Shown here: one piece after another, positions 1 through 9,560 of the stretch
Layout of the letters: each line of letters begins with the position of its first letter
Numbering within the stretch: position 1 is the stretch's first letter
Assembly (NCBI RefSeq): GCF_007679495.1
Contig: NZ_VEGP01000001.1
Coordinates: 124,001 to 188,000 of the forward strand
Reading direction: 5' to 3'
DNA: 64,000 nucleotides
Source: Paenibacillus sp. 32O-W
GTDB taxonomy: Bacteria > Bacillota > Bacilli > Paenibacillales > NBRC-103111
Translations under genes and position numbers: made by a program
Notes under the pieces: model-generated
The model's input: the letters and a program-made list of their open reading frames with translations, nothing else
The model's database searches: none
What the model was told of the DNA's origin: nothing

Positions 1-1
1 G

Positions 2-208
2 TTCCGCGGACGGGCCTTTAGCTTGAATCAGACGGCGAACCAACTAGGCGGCATGCTGGGACCGCTCGTCGGCGGCGCCATTAGCGGCGTGTTCTCGATT
101 CATGCCGTCTTCTGGGCAACAGGCCTCCTTCTGCTCGCCACGATGAGTCTGGCCTATTGGTCGCAGCGGCATGCGAATCGGGCCGCGGCCGCCAAACGCA
201 GCGCATAA
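2..208 (+). CDS. MFS transporter, C-terminal fragment (runs off left edge)
   Basis: Only the last 68 codons are in the window; the frame is open from base 2 with no start. The visible part begins with a loop containing FRGRAFSLNQTANQLGG, followed by two hydrophobic segments (GPLVGGAISGVF and the helix around FWATGLLLLATMSL) and a short basic tail ending KRSA. The asparagine-rich loop followed by a glycine-rich helix resembles the TM11-TM12 end of DHA1-type drug efflux proteins of the major facilitator superfamily, where the end of the protein is cytoplasmic. Family membership is inferred from this short segment; the substrate cannot be judged. Confidence 0.6.
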   Translation, partial: FRGRAFSLNQTANQLGGMLGPLVGGAISGVFSIHAVFWATGLLLLATMSLAYWSQRHANRAAAAKRSA

Positions 209-395
209 GAGCGTACGAATAACATTATTGAAGTCATTGACGGGGATGGGAATGTTATGAACCATACTTTTCATCTGTCATCAGCAAGGAAGATTTGCTT
301 GCGGGGCGCTATAACCATACTTTTTACTCTAGGTTATAGAAGGGGATCGCCATACGGGCCGAACAATCATGAAGGGGACAAAGGAGACAAGTTAA

Positions 396-1298
396 ATGAA
401 CGATATGCTTGAAGAAGATAGGGATTTCGGATTTGCACGGGTTTACACGGTTGAACTTAAATACAAACAACGGCCTGAGATTGACCGGGACTTACTCTAT
501 AAGAAAATGGAGCTTTACACTGGCAAAACGGAGCAGCCGGAACTAGAGGAAGCCGATGCCGCCGGACTAGCGGTTTGGGAAGCCTACGAAACCGAAAAGG
601 AGCAATTGCTGCATTTCTTCCATTTAAACTATATGGTTCGGTATTCAGATGGAGAAATGCCCGCCCAGACCAGCTTAATGAATATTGATAACCGGCCGGT
701 CACGGACTATGAGACAGCGATCCAGCAATGCTGGCATTGGAAGGAAGCCGCACAGACACTAAGCGAGTGCAGCCATTCATTACTTATGTCGGACATGATG
801 GCTTCCGGACTTGATCCCAAATCGAGATTAGAGCTGTTCACTGGCGCCCTTAAAGCGATATTGGAAGCGGCGCCTTGCGATGCGATTTACTTCCGTGAGA
901 GCGACAAGCTGGTTGAGCCCAAAGAGTATTTGGCTGCAGTGGAAGAAGGAGCCGCTTTATATGGCGCAATGAATTTACGATTCTACAATGTGGAAGGAAC
1001 CGGCAGCAATCGCCCCGAAGGATTGATGGATACGGTAGGACTTGCCGCTCTCGGCATCCCCGATGTTCAGTGTCACTTCTACGATTTGGACCCCAACGAG
1101 GTAGGCGACCATTTAATTAATATCGGGTATTATTTATTTAATAATGGAGATGTTATCGCTGACGGGGAGACGATCGGCTTCACCGAAGATATGCGCTGGC
1201 GATGCGAGCATCAATATGCGCTGGCTGCACCTCGGCGAGTTGTTATCGATCTCGATCCGGGAGAGCCTTATTACGCTGGAAGACAAGGCGAAGAATAA
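396..1298 (+). CDS. DUF4261-type protein of unknown function
   Basis: 300 aa, soluble, acidic, no signal peptide or membrane segment. The start follows an AGGAG box in 'aaaggagacaagtta'. It resembles the DUF4261 family of Firmicutes: the stretch around residues 125-145 (SHSLLMSDMMASGLDPKSR), a central CDAIYFRESDKLVEPKEY segment, and a C-terminal GIPDVQCHFYDLDPNEVG segment. The family has no established biochemical function; its members often sit as lone genes. The gene appears monocistronic and ends at a strong terminator. The upstream 187 bases hold a 14-base near-repeat, AACCATACTTTT, near 260 and 311, meaning unknown. Confidence 0.7.
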   Translation: MNDMLEEDRDFGFARVYTVELKYKQRPEIDRDLLYKKMELYTGKTEQPELEEADAAGLAVWEAYETEKEQLLHFFHLNYMVRYSDGEMPAQTSLMNIDNRPVTDYETAIQQCWHWKEAAQTLSECSHSLLMSDMMASGLDPKSRLELFTGALKAILEAAPCDAIYFRESDKLVEPKEYLAAVEEGAALYGAMNLRFYNVEGTGSNRPEGLMDTVGLAALGIPDVQCHFYDLDPNEVGDHLINIGYYLFNNGDVIADGETIGFTEDMRWRCEHQYALAAPRRVVIDLDPGEPYYAGRQGEE

Positions 1299-1360
1299 AA
1301 ACAGGCCTTGGAGGCCATACGGGTTCGCCAAGGATGCCAGATACTTATCAAAGCTTTATA

Positions 1361-1396
1361 GCCCGCCTGCAGAACGACTGCAAGGCGGGCTTTTTT
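1361..1396 (+). terminator. Rho-independent terminator of the DUF4261 gene
   Basis: GCCCGCC pairs with GGCGGGC, extended inward by TGCAG/CTGCA, and is followed by six T on the plus strand. The minus strand has no T-run after the hairpin, so it is directional for the rightward gene, though it also lies just past the catalase stop. Confidence 0.85.
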
Positions 1397-1412
1397 CTAA
1401 ATTGCGTTTCAC

Positions 1413-2996
1413 TTAATACGGCTCGGCCTCGTGGCCTTTGTCCACGGCTTGCTGAGGAGCCTTGTCCCCTTCCCTGTTGCCGAGCGGCTTCTGACTCGAT
1501 CCGCCCTGCGGCGCATTCGCCAATCCCTCTCTCAGACGGCGACCGTATTCTTCATCCGCTTCCTCTGCGAGAGCGATCATTTTATCCTGTATTCGTTTAT
1601 CGCAGCGGGAAAGATCGGCCACCAGATTCGCGATTAATTCGGCCCGTTCCCATTCCTCGAACCTGCGGTAGGTTTCACCCGCCTGCTTCGTATTGCTCTG
1701 CCGGTCGATGGATTGGCGCACCAGCCTGCCTTCGACCTGGGGAGTATATTCCTTCCCTGCCTGCTCAGCTTCCTTCAGGCCGCCCAGCAACGATGGCTCA
1801 TAGTTAATATGAGGATTTTGCCCCGGGGCACGGTCCACCCTGTACTGCATTTGGCCGCCGCTTTGGTTGGTGGCCACCCTCTTCTTGGGCGAGTTGATGG
1901 GCAGCTGCAAATAATTCGCGCCTACACGGTAGCGCTGCGTATCGGAATAGGAAAATGTCCGACCCTGAAGCATCTTGTCATCGGAGAAATCCAGCCCGTC
2001 CACCAGCACCCCCGTACCGAAGGCTACTTGCTCTACTTCGTTGAAATAATCTTCCGGATTGCGGTTTAACACCATTTTGCCGACCGGCAGCCACGGAAAC
2101 TGATCTTCAGGCCACAGCTTCGTGTCGTCCAACGGGTCGAAATCAAGCTCGGGATGTTCCCCGTCACTCATGATCTGCACCAGCAGCTCCCATTCCGGAT
2201 AATCCCCGCGCTCAATCGCTTCATATAAATCCTGGGTAGCATGATTGAAATTGACTGCCTGAATTTCTGCAGCTTCCTTCATCGTCAAATTTTTGATCCC
2301 CTGCTTGGGCTCCCAATGATATTTGACCAGAACGGCTTCCCCTTCGCTGTTTACCCACTTATATGTATTGACGCCCGAGCCCTGCATCATACGATAGTTG
2401 GCCGGAATCCCCCAAGGGGAATAAACAAACGTTACCATGTGGAAGCTTTCGGGAGAATTGGCGCAAAAGTCGAAGAACCTTTCAGAATCCTGAATATTCG
2501 TAATCGGGTCCGGTTTAAAGGCATGGATCATATCCGGAAATTTGACCGCATCGCGGATGAAGAAAATTTTCAAGTTATTCCCCACCAAATCCCAGTTTCC
2601 ATCCTCCGTATAGAATTTAACGGCAAATCCGCGGGGATCTCTAAGCGTCTCCGGGGAATGTCCGCCATGGATTACGGTCGAGAACCGGACGAATACAGGG
2701 GTGCGCTTGCCCTTCTCTTGAAATAACTTGGCACGTGTGTATTTGGATACAGGCTCGTTCCCTACCGTTCCATAAGCTTCGAAGTAGCCGTGGGCCCCCG
2801 CTCCGCGGGCATGAACCACACGCTCCGGGATGCGCTCACGGTCGAAATGGCTGATTTTCTCGATAAAATCATAGTTTTCCAAAGTTGCCGGACCGCGATT
2901 TCCTACCGTTCTTAAATTTTGATTGTTTGTGACGGGATGCCCTTGCCGGTTAGTCAAGGTAAGATCATGCTCGGTTTTCTGATTACCCTCGTTCAT
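1413..2996 (-). CDS. katA: Heme catalase
   Basis: 527 aa monofunctional heme catalase that converts hydrogen peroxide to water and oxygen in the cytoplasm. The distal histidine lies in [15 protein letters not shown] (about residues 58-72), the distal asparagine region is [18 protein letters not shown] (about 140-158), and the proximal heme-ligand tyrosine is in [12 protein letters not shown] (about 350). After the core (about 480 residues, the usual clade 3 length) there is a hydrophilic tail of about 40 residues rich in Gln, Lys and Gly. It is a single gene on the minus strand. Its upstream region (2997-3100) is AT-rich; a weak resemblance to a PerR box near 3032-3046 is not good enough to call. 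Confidence 0.95.
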   Translation of the reverse strand: MNEGNQKTEHDLTLTNRQGHPVTNNQNLRTVGNRGPATLENYDFIEKISHFDRERIPERVVHARGAGAHGYFEAYGTVGNEPVSKYTRAKLFQEKGKRTPVFVRFSTVIHGGHSPETLRDPRGFAVKFYTEDGNWDLVGNNLKIFFIRDAVKFPDMIHAFKPDPITNIQDSERFFDFCANSPESFHMVTFVYSPWGIPANYRMMQGSGVNTYKWVNSEGEAVLVKYHWEPKQGIKNLTMKEAAEIQAVNFNHATQDLYEAIERGDYPEWELLVQIMSDGEHPELDFDPLDDTKLWPEDQFPWLPVGKMVLNRNPEDYFNEVEQVAFGTGVLVDGLDFSDDKMLQGRTFSYSDTQRYRVGANYLQLPINSPKKRVATNQSGGQMQYRVDRAPGQNPHINYEPSLLGGLKEAEQAGKEYTPQVEGRLVRQSIDRQSNTKQAGETYRRFEEWERAELIANLVADLSRCDKRIQDKMIALAEEADEEYGRRLREGLANAPQGGSSQKPLGNREGDKAPQQAVDKGHEAEPY

Positions 2997-3204
2997 TGTG
3001 GCCTCCTGAATCTGTTCGGACCTTCAAGCCCTTTATTATTATGAGTTGTAGGCAGCCTATACCTCGCCACTTATATTTTGCTTAATTTCTTATAGAAAAT
3101 TCCTTACATTACAAAAAATAAACAGTTTATTAACAAAAATTTCATAATTCCCTGCGTCTATAGACTATTTTTATAGGTCTTTTCGTCTATATAATAGAAA
3201 ATAC

Positions 3205-3233
3205 TTCTAGTTGTTCCGACTAAATAACTAGAA
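3205..3233. promoter_or_regulatory. Inverted repeat upstream of the chemotaxis receptor gene
   Basis: TTCTAGTT (3205-3212) and AACTAGAA (3226-3233) form a perfect 8-bp inverted repeat with a 13-base spacer. It sits 10 bases downstream of a TATAAT (3190-3195) and 34 bases before the ATG, so it could be an operator or a 5'-UTR hairpin. A shorter palindrome, GTCTATAGAC, lies at 3156-3165. The -35 match is poor; function is not shown. Confidence 0.4.
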
Positions 3234-3266
3234 TATTCGCAACCACTTCAAACTTCGGGGGTACGT

Positions 3267-5258
3267 ATGAAAAATTTAAAATTGCAGCAGCAAATTCTCA
3301 TTCCTTTCCTGGCACTAACTCTGCTGGCGGCCGTCATTCTATCCTCCGCGAGTTACTATTTCAGCGTAAATATGACTGTAGACACACTGACCAAAAATGT
3401 CGGATATTCCATCGAGGAAACCAACCGGATGTTCGAGCGTTTCTTCAGAAAATTCGAAAACCAGTTAACGGCTATTTCCGACAACGGGGTGGTTGGCGGT
3501 TTCTCTCAACAGCCGGAGGATCAATCCGGTTTAATGTCTGTGTTCGGGATGTATCATACAGCCAACAATGATATTACAAATATCTATCTGGGCACAGCGG
3601 AAGGCGATATTTTTCTGTATCCTGAGGGACAATCGTTGCCACCCGGCTTTGATCCGCGCACGCGTCCCTGGTATGAGGAGGCCGTCCGGAATGAAGGACA
3701 GGTGATCTGGACGGAACCCTATGTAACGGCCACGGATGGCTCTCTGGTCATAAGCGCCGCCAAAACATTGGTCCGGGACGGAAAGCCGTGGGGGGTGCTG
3801 GCTATTGATATAACGCTGAATGAGTTGATCGATTTGGTGAAAAATATTCAAATCGGCCATGCCGGATATGCTATATTGTTCGATGATAAGGGAACCTTCC
3901 TGTATCATCCCGACAGCCAATTAAACGGGGCGGATGTAACGCAGGAAGAATATTATATTAAAATGATGGAGGCCGGCGAACAAGGAACCATCTCCTATAA
4001 CTTCTACGGAGAAGATAAAAAATTCAGCTTCACCACCAATCCGACGACCGATTGGAAGCTGGCGGGAACGGTTTATGTAAATGAGTTTGAACAAGAGGCC
4101 AAGCAATTGATTATGCCGCTTACGATCATGACGGTTATCGTGCTGATCATTGTAGTCCTTGTTTCTTTCGTTTTTGCCAGACGAATAACCAAACCGCTCC
4201 ATAGCTTGATGAATTCGATGAAAGAAGTTGAGCAAGGGAACTTGAACCTGCAAATCCGGCTTGATCGCAAAGACGAATTAGGACAGCTGGCCGGGGTATT
4301 TAACAGTATGGTAATGAAAATACGAAACATGATTGGCGGCATCGATCGGATTTCGGCTAAAGTGCAGGAAGCGTCCCGGACACTGGTCGCAAATTCGCAG
4401 GAAAATCAGGCAGCCAGCACGGAAATTACGAGAACCGTGGATCAGATTGCCCTGGGAGCGGGACATCAAGCGGAATTGGTGGAGCAAACTTCGGAAGCGA
4501 TCTATCAATTGGCTGAACGGCTGACCGAAATCGAAGCCCAGAGCCGGTCTCTGGAGACGGAATCAGAGCAAATGCAAATGGTATCCAGGGACGGAATGAA
4601 TACGGTCATGGAGCTTAAGGAGCAATCAGCCCACACGAACCGTTCCATGGAACAAATAGTCGATGCGATAACGACTTTGAACGACCGGACAGCGCAAATC
4701 AGCGAAATTATCGGTACGGTATCCGAAATTTCCGCCCAGACGAATTTGCTTGCGCTCAATGCTTCCATCGAAGCGGCACGCGCCGGAGAGGCCGGCAGAG
4801 GATTTACCGTTGTCGCCGGAGAAGTCAGAAAGCTGGCCGACCAATCCCAAAGCGCTGTTGCCCGAATAGACGAAATCATAGATGAAATCGGCCGCGAATC
4901 CAAGCATACGATGACCGTGATTGAGGAGGCTCATCGCCTAATGCAGCGCCAGGAATCGGCTGTATCGGATACGGACTCGGCTTTCCGAACCATTCTGAGC
5001 ACCGTTCAGTCCAATACGGAGCAGATTCGGAGCATTGCGGCGGCGATATTGGACACCACACAGCAGAAAGAGAGAATTCTGCAGGCCATGGAAACGACAA
5101 CCTCAATTACGGAAGAAACGGCAGCCGGGACCGAAGAGGTATCCGCCACCGTGGAGCAACAGGGCCATTCCATCCACCGGCTGACGGAGCTGGCGGAAGA
5201 ATTGGACCGTCTGGCCTTGCAGTTATCGGATGAGTTAGGAAATTTTCGAACTTCATAA
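3267..5258 (+). CDS. Methyl-accepting chemotaxis protein (dCache receptor)
   Basis: 663 aa transmembrane receptor that passes ligand occupancy to CheA/CheW. Order: TM1 about residues 10-30; extracellular double-Cache sensor about 40-280 ([12 protein letters not shown] and [16 protein letters not shown] are typical of amino-acid-type dCache_1 modules); TM2 about 283-305; HAMP 305-360; cytoplasmic signalling domain 380-660 with the conserved hairpin tip around residues 485-530 ([19 protein letters not shown]). The start has a GGGGG box at 3256-3260. It stands alone, with no chemotaxis genes beside it. The ligand is unknown; a small organic molecule is a family-based guess. Confidence 0.93.
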   Translation: MKNLKLQQQILIPFLALTLLAAVILSSASYYFSVNMTVDTLTKNVGYSIEETNRMFERFFRKFENQLTAISDNGVVGGFSQQPEDQSGLMSVFGMYHTANNDITNIYLGTAEGDIFLYPEGQSLPPGFDPRTRPWYEEAVRNEGQVIWTEPYVTATDGSLVISAAKTLVRDGKPWGVLAIDITLNELIDLVKNIQIGHAGYAILFDDKGTFLYHPDSQLNGADVTQEEYYIKMMEAGEQGTISYNFYGEDKKFSFTTNPTTDWKLAGTVYVNEFEQEAKQLIMPLTIMTVIVLIIVVLVSFVFARRITKPLHSLMNSMKEVEQGNLNLQIRLDRKDELGQLAGVFNSMVMKIRNMIGGIDRISAKVQEASRTLVANSQENQAASTEITRTVDQIALGAGHQAELVEQTSEAIYQLAERLTEIEAQSRSLETESEQMQMVSRDGMNTVMELKEQSAHTNRSMEQIVDAITTLNDRTAQISEIIGTVSEISAQTNLLALNASIEAARAGEAGRGFTVVAGEVRKLADQSQSAVARIDEIIDEIGRESKHTMTVIEEAHRLMQRQESAVSDTDSAFRTILSTVQSNTEQIRSIAAAILDTTQQKERILQAMETTTSITEETAAGTEEVSATVEQQGHSIHRLTELAEELDRLALQLSDELGNFRTS

Positions 5259-5280
5259 ATTGAAATCCTCCATTGAAAAA

Positions 5281-5312
5281 AAGGGCTGCAAAGACAAAAA
5301 GCAGCCCTTTTG
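5281..5312 (+). terminator. Terminator between the receptor gene and the convergent MFS gene
   Basis: GGGCTGC (5283-5289) pairs with GCAGCCC (5301-5307), flanked by AAA on the left and TTTT on the right. It therefore serves the rightward chemotaxis gene well and the leftward MFS gene weakly. Confidence 0.8.
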
Positions 5313-5325
5313 AAATATTGGAAAA

Positions 5326-6564
5326 TTAATGACCGGATTCCATATCGTCAACATGGTTGAGGTGCTTTCGGTTTGCCAGCACAAAGAAAACGGACAGCAC
5401 TACGAAAACCGCACCTACTACGAAAGGAACATGGGGATTGTACCATTCCGCGAGCTTTCCTGCCAGGAACGGCGCAACCGCCCCGCCAAGAAAACGAAGG
5501 AAACTGTATACGGCGGACGCGGTGGAACGTTCGACAGGAGCGGCATTCATTACCGCCGTGGTGATGAGTGTGTTATTGTTCCCCAACAGGGCTCCGGCGA
5601 TGATAACGGCCGCGATGATTAACCACTGAGTAGAAGTCCAGATGCCCATGGCCAGCAGGTCTACGCCAAACAAGATCAGCATGGCACACATGGATTTAAT
5701 CGTTCCGAACCTCTGCTGCAGCCTCGGCGCCATAAATACCGATGTTATTGCCAACAATAAGCCCCATCCCAAAAATACATAGCCTAATCCCCGTTCACTC
5801 AAGCCCATAACGAATGGCGCGTAAGCCAGTAATGTAAAGAAACCGAAATTATACAGGCAAGCCGTTACTCCAAGAACGACAAGAGATCGATGTTTCATTG
5901 CCCGGAACGGATCGAGCAGTGAGGTTTTTGGAAGCTTCCCGGCCTGCGGTACCTGGGATTTCGGCATAAGAATAAGCAGGCTGACGAAAGCAATGACCAT
6001 CAACCCGGCCACTCCCAGGAAGGGTCCTCTCCAAGAAATGGAACCGAGCTCGCCGCCAAGCAGCGGACCTATCGAAATGCCTAGTCCAATCGCCGCTTCG
6101 TACAAAATAATAGCTTTAGCCGTACCGGATTTGGACAAAGTAACAATCGCGGTCAGAGCCGTCGCGACAAACAGCGCGTTGCCCAGCCCCCAGCCTCCCC
6201 TCAAACCGATAAGAGGCCATATTCCATTAGAGAGGCCGCCGAGACAGGAGAAAATTGCGATAATTACTATACCGGCGAGCAGTGTCAGCTTGATTCCGAG
6301 CCTCGATGAGATAGCTCCCGTTATTAACATGGCAACCGCCATGACCGCATTATAGCTTGTAAAAAGCAAAGAGACTTCACTGGGGGTTGCTTCCAACTGA
6401 TCGGCAATAGCCAGCAAAATCGGGTCTATCAGGCCTAAGCCCATGAAAGCAATAATACATGCGAAAAATACCGCCCAAACCGCCTTGGGCTGTTTAAGAA
6501 GGCTCCCCTCTTCATAAAGAGGCGCATTGGATGAACTGCCTTCTGTCGAATTCTGATATGACAT
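5326..6564 (-). CDS. MFS transporter, probable drug/metabolite exporter
   Basis: 412 aa with about 12 hydrophobic segments, typical of 12-TM major facilitator proteins. After a cytoplasmic N-terminus of about 28 residues, TM1 contains FFACIIAFMGLGLIDPIL, and the loop after TM2 carries the MFS signature region (SRLGIKLTLLAG). The region around LYEAAIGLGISIGPLLGG resembles motif C of proton-coupled antiporters (DHA1 type), which suggests efflux. The gene is divergent from a MarR-type regulator across a 201-bp region with strong palindromes, so it is probably the regulated target and the inducer is probably a toxic small molecule. Substrate not deducible. Confidence 0.85.
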   Translation of the reverse strand: MSYQNSTEGSSSNAPLYEEGSLLKQPKAVWAVFFACIIAFMGLGLIDPILLAIADQLEATPSEVSLLFTSYNAVMAVAMLITGAISSRLGIKLTLLAGIVIIAIFSCLGGLSNGIWPLIGLRGGWGLGNALFVATALTAIVTLSKSGTAKAIILYEAAIGLGISIGPLLGGELGSISWRGPFLGVAGLMVIAFVSLLILMPKSQVPQAGKLPKTSLLDPFRAMKHRSLVVLGVTACLYNFGFFTLLAYAPFVMGLSERGLGYVFLGWGLLLAITSVFMAPRLQQRFGTIKSMCAMLILFGVDLLAMGIWTSTQWLIIAAVIIAGALLGNNNTLITTAVMNAAPVERSTASAVYSFLRFLGGAVAPFLAGKLAEWYNPHVPFVVGAVFVVLSVFFVLANRKHLNHVDDMESGH

Positions 6565-6613
6565 ATACCTGTTCCTCTCCGATTAAAGTTAAATTTCAAA
6601 GAAAACAAAATAA

Positions 6614-6649
6614 GTTGTATAATGAAACTACATTATTGTATTATACAAC
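6614..6649. promoter_or_regulatory. Probable MarR operator in the divergent region
   Basis: GTTGTATAAT (6614-6623) and ATTATACAAC (6640-6649) form a perfect 10-bp inverted repeat with a 16-base spacer. The right arm also lies inside a compact palindrome TTGTA-TTA-TACAA (6636-6648), the usual shape of a MarR-family site. It lies just upstream of the leftward MFS gene and about 117 bases before the regulator start, so it can control the exporter and possibly the regulator. Confidence 0.7.
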
Positions 6650-6765
6650 TATATATTTTCATGTCAATAAACCTGCTTTCATTAGCTGTAATTTGAAAAA
6701 ATGAACCATTATGCTACCATGAGTATGAGCATTAAGCAGCTTCTGTTGTGAGGTGATACAAAAAA

Positions 6766-7188
6766 TTGGACCCGAGATCGTTGGAAACTATAGAGCTGGA
6801 GCTGGCTATTCTGGTTCGTCATATCAATTCCATTGCGTCTGACAAGAAAATCGGAACCCTCGACCGGTCCGCATACCTGTTATTGCATCAAATTTCTGCT
6901 CACGGTTCCGCCGGCGTCAAGGCTCTCGCAGACGAATTCCGGTTGGATATTTCCACAGTCAGCAGGCAAGCTGCGGCCCTGGAGCAGAAGGGATACATCT
7001 ATAGAACTCCAGACCCCCAAGATCGAAGATCCTTCTCTCTGCAAATTACGGATTTGGGAGCCAAGGAACTGGATGAAAGCAAGCGGGCTAGATTAGCAAG
7101 GGTAACGGAAAAATTGAAGGATTGGTCCGATGAAGATTGCCATACCTTCGGAAAATTGTTGACCAAATTCAACCGTACCTTCGTCTAA
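6766..7188 (+). CDS. MarR-family transcriptional regulator
   Basis: 140 aa winged-helix repressor. It starts with TTG behind a GAGGTGA box (6749-6755). The winged helix runs about residues 45-105: recognition region LADEFRLDISTVSRQAAALE and wing DPQDRRSFSLQITDLG with the DxRR signature of the family. The N- and C-terminal helices form the dimer interface. MarR proteins usually lose DNA affinity on binding phenolic or other small ligands. Its position, divergent from an MFS exporter with a palindromic operator between, makes that exporter the likely target. Confidence 0.9.
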   Translation: MDPRSLETIELELAILVRHINSIASDKKIGTLDRSAYLLLHQISAHGSAGVKALADEFRLDISTVSRQAAALEQKGYIYRTPDPQDRRSFSLQITDLGAKELDESKRARLARVTEKLKDWSDEDCHTFGKLLTKFNRTFV

Positions 7189-7289
7189 TCCTTGTTAAGA
7201 TCTGTCAGGAATAATCCAATTGGTGCTATAATTTAGTTTTCACCGCATGTGCATACTTATTATTATCAAAATTTGGAGGTTAGAAAAAA

Positions 7290-8012
7290 ATGAAAGTGGA
7301 AATTTGGTCGGATTATGTATGTCCGTTCTGTTACATCGGCAAGCGCCGGTTCGAAGCCGGGCTGCAGCAGTTTGCCAATAAGGAATCGGTAGAAGTGATT
7401 TATAGGAGCTTTGAATTGGATCCCAATGCCAGCCGTGACGGCAATCCGAGCGTATATGACATGCTTGCGGCCAAGTATGGAATGAGCCGTGATCAGGCCA
7501 TTGCCAATACGAACCAAATAGCGCAGCAAGCCAAGGCGGTCGGCCTTGATTTCTACTTCGACCGCACGATCCAGACCAATACCTTCGATGCTCATCGTCT
7601 GACTCATTACGCGGCTTCCCAAGGCAAGAATAAAGAGTTGACCGAGCGATTGCTGAAAGCTCACTTTACCGATGGGCTGCACGTCGGCCATCATGAAACA
7701 TTGGCAGACTTGGCCGCAGAGGTCGGCCTGGATCGCGAGGAGGCCCTTCGGGTTCTGAATGACAGCAGCAAGTATGCCGATGAAGTGCGAAATGATGAAC
7801 GGGAAGCAAGCCAGATTGGCGTAAGGGGCGTTCCTTTCTTCGTGATTAATCGTAAATACGCGGTATCCGGGGCACAGCCAAGTGAAGTGTTCCTGGAGGC
7901 ATTGCAGAAAGCCTGGGGTGAAGAGAATCCGCTTACCGTCATCGGCGGATCAGAGGACAGTGCGGCATGCACGGATGCCGGTTGTGTTCTACCGGAAGAG
8001 AGAAACTCCTAA
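7290..8012 (+). CDS. FrnE-like DsbA-family oxidoreductase
   Basis: 240 aa cytoplasmic protein of the DsbA/2-hydroxychromene-2-carboxylate isomerase superfamily, closest to the FrnE group of thiol-disulfide oxidoreductases. The thioredoxin-like fold starts at residue 3, and the active site is C11-P-F-C14 in SDYVCPFCYIGKRRFE. An all-helical insert follows (about 60-160), then the cis-proline loop GVRGVPFFVIN (about 176-186). A second cysteine pair, CTDAGC, lies near the C-terminus (about 227-232), as in some FrnE proteins with a second redox pair. No signal peptide is visible, so it acts in the cytoplasm, probably in redox or stress defence. A GGAGG box precedes the ATG. Confidence 0.88.
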   Translation: MKVEIWSDYVCPFCYIGKRRFEAGLQQFANKESVEVIYRSFELDPNASRDGNPSVYDMLAAKYGMSRDQAIANTNQIAQQAKAVGLDFYFDRTIQTNTFDAHRLTHYAASQGKNKELTERLLKAHFTDGLHVGHHETLADLAAEVGLDREEALRVLNDSSKYADEVRNDEREASQIGVRGVPFFVINRKYAVSGAQPSEVFLEALQKAWGEENPLTVIGGSEDSAACTDAGCVLPEERNS

Positions 8013-8051
8013 TTTGTTTAATCCGGGATGAGTTCTGCTCTTTATACAAAA

Positions 8052-8093
8052 AAATAACGCGACTCGCGTAAATTACCCGTGTCCGCGTTATTT
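8052..8093. terminator. Bidirectional terminator between the DsbA-family gene and nrdR
   Basis: AAATAACGCG (8052-8061) pairs with CGCGTTATTT (8084-8093). An A-run on the left gives a T-run on the minus strand for nrdR, and the right flank is T-rich for the plus-strand gene. Confidence 0.8.
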
Positions 8094-8095
8094 AT

Positions 8096-8575
8096 TCAGG
8101 GGGCATCGTTAGGATCCGGCTGGTGCTTAGTCAGGATCTGGTTCAGTTCTTTCATAAACATGTTAATATCTTTAAATTGCCGGTAAACTGAAGCGAAGCG
8201 AACGTAGGCCACCTCATCCACAGGATAGAGCTGGTTCATCAGAATCTCGCCAATTTCCCGGCTTTCTACTTCATTGCGGGCTGTATTCCGAATCTGTTTC
8301 TCCACTTCGGAAACCATCTTCTCCAATGTTTCCATGGAAACTGGCCTTTTCTCACAAGCGCGGATCAAGCCTCTTAAAATTTTCTCGCGGTTAAATTCTT
8401 CCCTGCTTCCATCCTTCTTGATGACGACTAGCGGTGTTTCCTCCACCATCTCGAACGTTGTAAAGCGGCGGAAGCATTTCTCGCATTCTCTGCGCCGGCG
8501 AATCGATTTATTCTCGTTAGCGGCTCGCGAATCTAATACTTTAGTGCCCGAATGATCACAAAATGGACATTTCAA
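8096..8575 (-). CDS. nrdR: Transcriptional repressor NrdR
   Basis: 159 aa. NrdR is a Zn-binding, ATP-cone repressor of ribonucleotide reductase genes. The zinc ribbon has Cys3-x2-Cys6 and Cys31-x2-Cys34 (CPFC and CEKC), with the basic DNA-contact segment SIRRRREC between. The ATP-cone follows at about residues 49-139 ([14 protein letters not shown]). The start is TTG, with GGAGGG about 9 bases upstream; this puts the conserved KCPFC at the expected position. Length and arrangement are normal for the family. In B. subtilis this gene also lies near coaE and polA. Confidence 0.97.
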   Translation of the reverse strand: MKCPFCDHSGTKVLDSRAANENKSIRRRRECEKCFRRFTTFEMVEETPLVVIKKDGSREEFNREKILRGLIRACEKRPVSMETLEKMVSEVEKQIRNTARNEVESREIGEILMNQLYPVDEVAYVRFASVYRQFKDINMFMKELNQILTKHQPDPNDAP

Positions 8576-8635
8576 CTTGAGTCCCTCCTTCTTCCCGTTC
8601 TCCCATTTGCGATTCTTCTTACCAGACGTTCCCTG

Positions 8636-8664
8636 TTATGATCCCAAACAAAGCGCACATAATA
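8636..8664 (+). promoter_or_regulatory. Candidate sigmaG promoter of the SASP gene
   Basis: A -10 match CATAATA (8658-8664) lies 17 bases after TTATG (8636-8640), close to the sigmaG pattern (GnATR, 17-18 bases, CATnnTA). SASP genes are classical forespore sigmaG targets. Inferred from the motif only. Confidence 0.5.
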
Positions 8665-8694
8665 GAATTACCAACCGACAAGGAGGTGAACAAC

Positions 8695-8919
8695 ATGGCA
8701 CAAGGACAATCTCGGAGCAGCAACCAATTGGTTGTTCCTCAAGCTAACGCTGCATTGGATCAATTAAAATACGAAGTAGCTCAGGAACTGGGTATCGCCA
8801 TTCCTCAAGACGGTTACATGGGTAACATGGCTACTCGTGATGCAGGTGCAATCGGAGGTCATATCACCCGTCGTCTGGTACAAATCGCTGAGCAACAACT
8901 GTCTGGCGGTAACCATTAA
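8695..8919 (+). CDS. Alpha/beta-type small acid-soluble spore protein
   Basis: 74 aa. It coats forespore DNA, protects it from UV and heat, and is degraded at germination by the GPR protease. Both family signatures are present: LDQLKYEVAQELGI (residues 21-34, containing the GPR cleavage region) and TRDAGAIGGHITRRLVQIAE. The start is taken at 8695, where the AAGGAGGTGA box at 8680-8689 is well spaced; a longer reading from 8638 would put 19 unrelated residues in front. The codon and base composition fit the neighbours. It is monocistronic, with a sigmaG-like promoter just upstream. Confidence 0.96.
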   Translation: MAQGQSRSSNQLVVPQANAALDQLKYEVAQELGIAIPQDGYMGNMATRDAGAIGGHITRRLVQIAEQQLSGGNH

Positions 8920-8944
8920 GGAATTCTTTAGTCTTGTACCTCAT

Positions 8945-8983
8945 GCATCGGCGAGCTCCTTACGGAGCTTGTCCGATGCTTTC
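8945..8983 (+). terminator. Hairpin after the SASP gene
   Basis: GCATCGG (8945-8951) pairs with CCGATGC (8973-8979), and GAGCTCC/GGAGCTT extends the stem. The T-tail is short (TTTC), so termination may be weak; it may also stabilise the SASP mRNA. Confidence 0.6.
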
Positions 8984-8987
8984 AATA

Positions 8988-9560
8988 TTACCTTTCTTTA
9001 GCGTAGATTTCCATATACTTCTTATAATAATAGTCGACAGAGCTGACATATTTTTTAGTTTCGCGGAATGGAATACGATCCACGTCCTGCAAGGTTCCGT
9101 CCCAAATTCCGCTTTCCTTCCACTTCTTCACATTGCCCTGCCCCGCGTTGTATGCAGCCAATACCTCAAATCGATTATTGTTAAAATATTCAAACAAGAA
9201 ATTCAGATATCTCGTGCCTGCCTGAATATTAAGCTCCGGATTTCGCAAATCTTTGAAATCATACGTGCTAAATCCTTCCTTCTCCAATATCCAGTCGGCC
9301 GTGTCCGGCATTAGCTGCATCAGCCCGACAGCACCTTTCTTCGATTCCGCATCGGGATTAAAGTTGCTTTCCACCCGGATAATGGCGGCTACCAAATAAG
9401 GGTCCAATCCGTTCTGCTCCGCAAACTGAAAAATTTCCTTCTGGTAGTGAATCGGATGAACGAGCTTGCCAAGCCAATTGCTGTTGTAGAATAAGACAAC
9501 GATCACTACAATAAATGAAAGTACGAACCATAACCGGCTTCGCTTCCGTCTTCTTTTCAT
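8988..9560 (-). CDS. Membrane-anchored lytic transglycosylase (SLT type)
   Basis: 190 aa. It cleaves the MurNAc-GlcNAc bond of peptidoglycan outside the membrane. A basic N-terminus (MKRRRKRSR) is followed by one membrane segment (residues 11-26). The Slt catalytic domain starts about residue 45: the catalytic glutamate is E64 in IIRVESNFNP, followed by the substrate motifs GAVGLMQLMPDTA and AYNAGQGNV. It looks like B. subtilis YjbJ and the short SLT proteins of Paenibacillus. Its ATG shares one base with the coaE stop codon, so the two are translationally coupled and co-transcribed. Confidence 0.93.
   Translation of the reverse strand: MKRRRKRSRLWFVLSFIVVIVVLFYNSNWLGKLVHPIHYQKEIFQFAEQNGLDPYLVAAIIRVESNFNPDAESKKGAVGLMQLMPDTADWILEKEGFSTYDFKDLRNPELNIQAGTRYLNFLFEYFNNNRFEVLAAYNAGQGNVKKWKESGIWDGTLQDVDRIPFRETKKYVSSVDYYYKKYMEIYAKER

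Noticed and set aside
3032-3046. Possible PerR box upstream of katA
   Set aside because: Only about 10 of 14 informative positions match, below what I would accept in AT-rich DNA.
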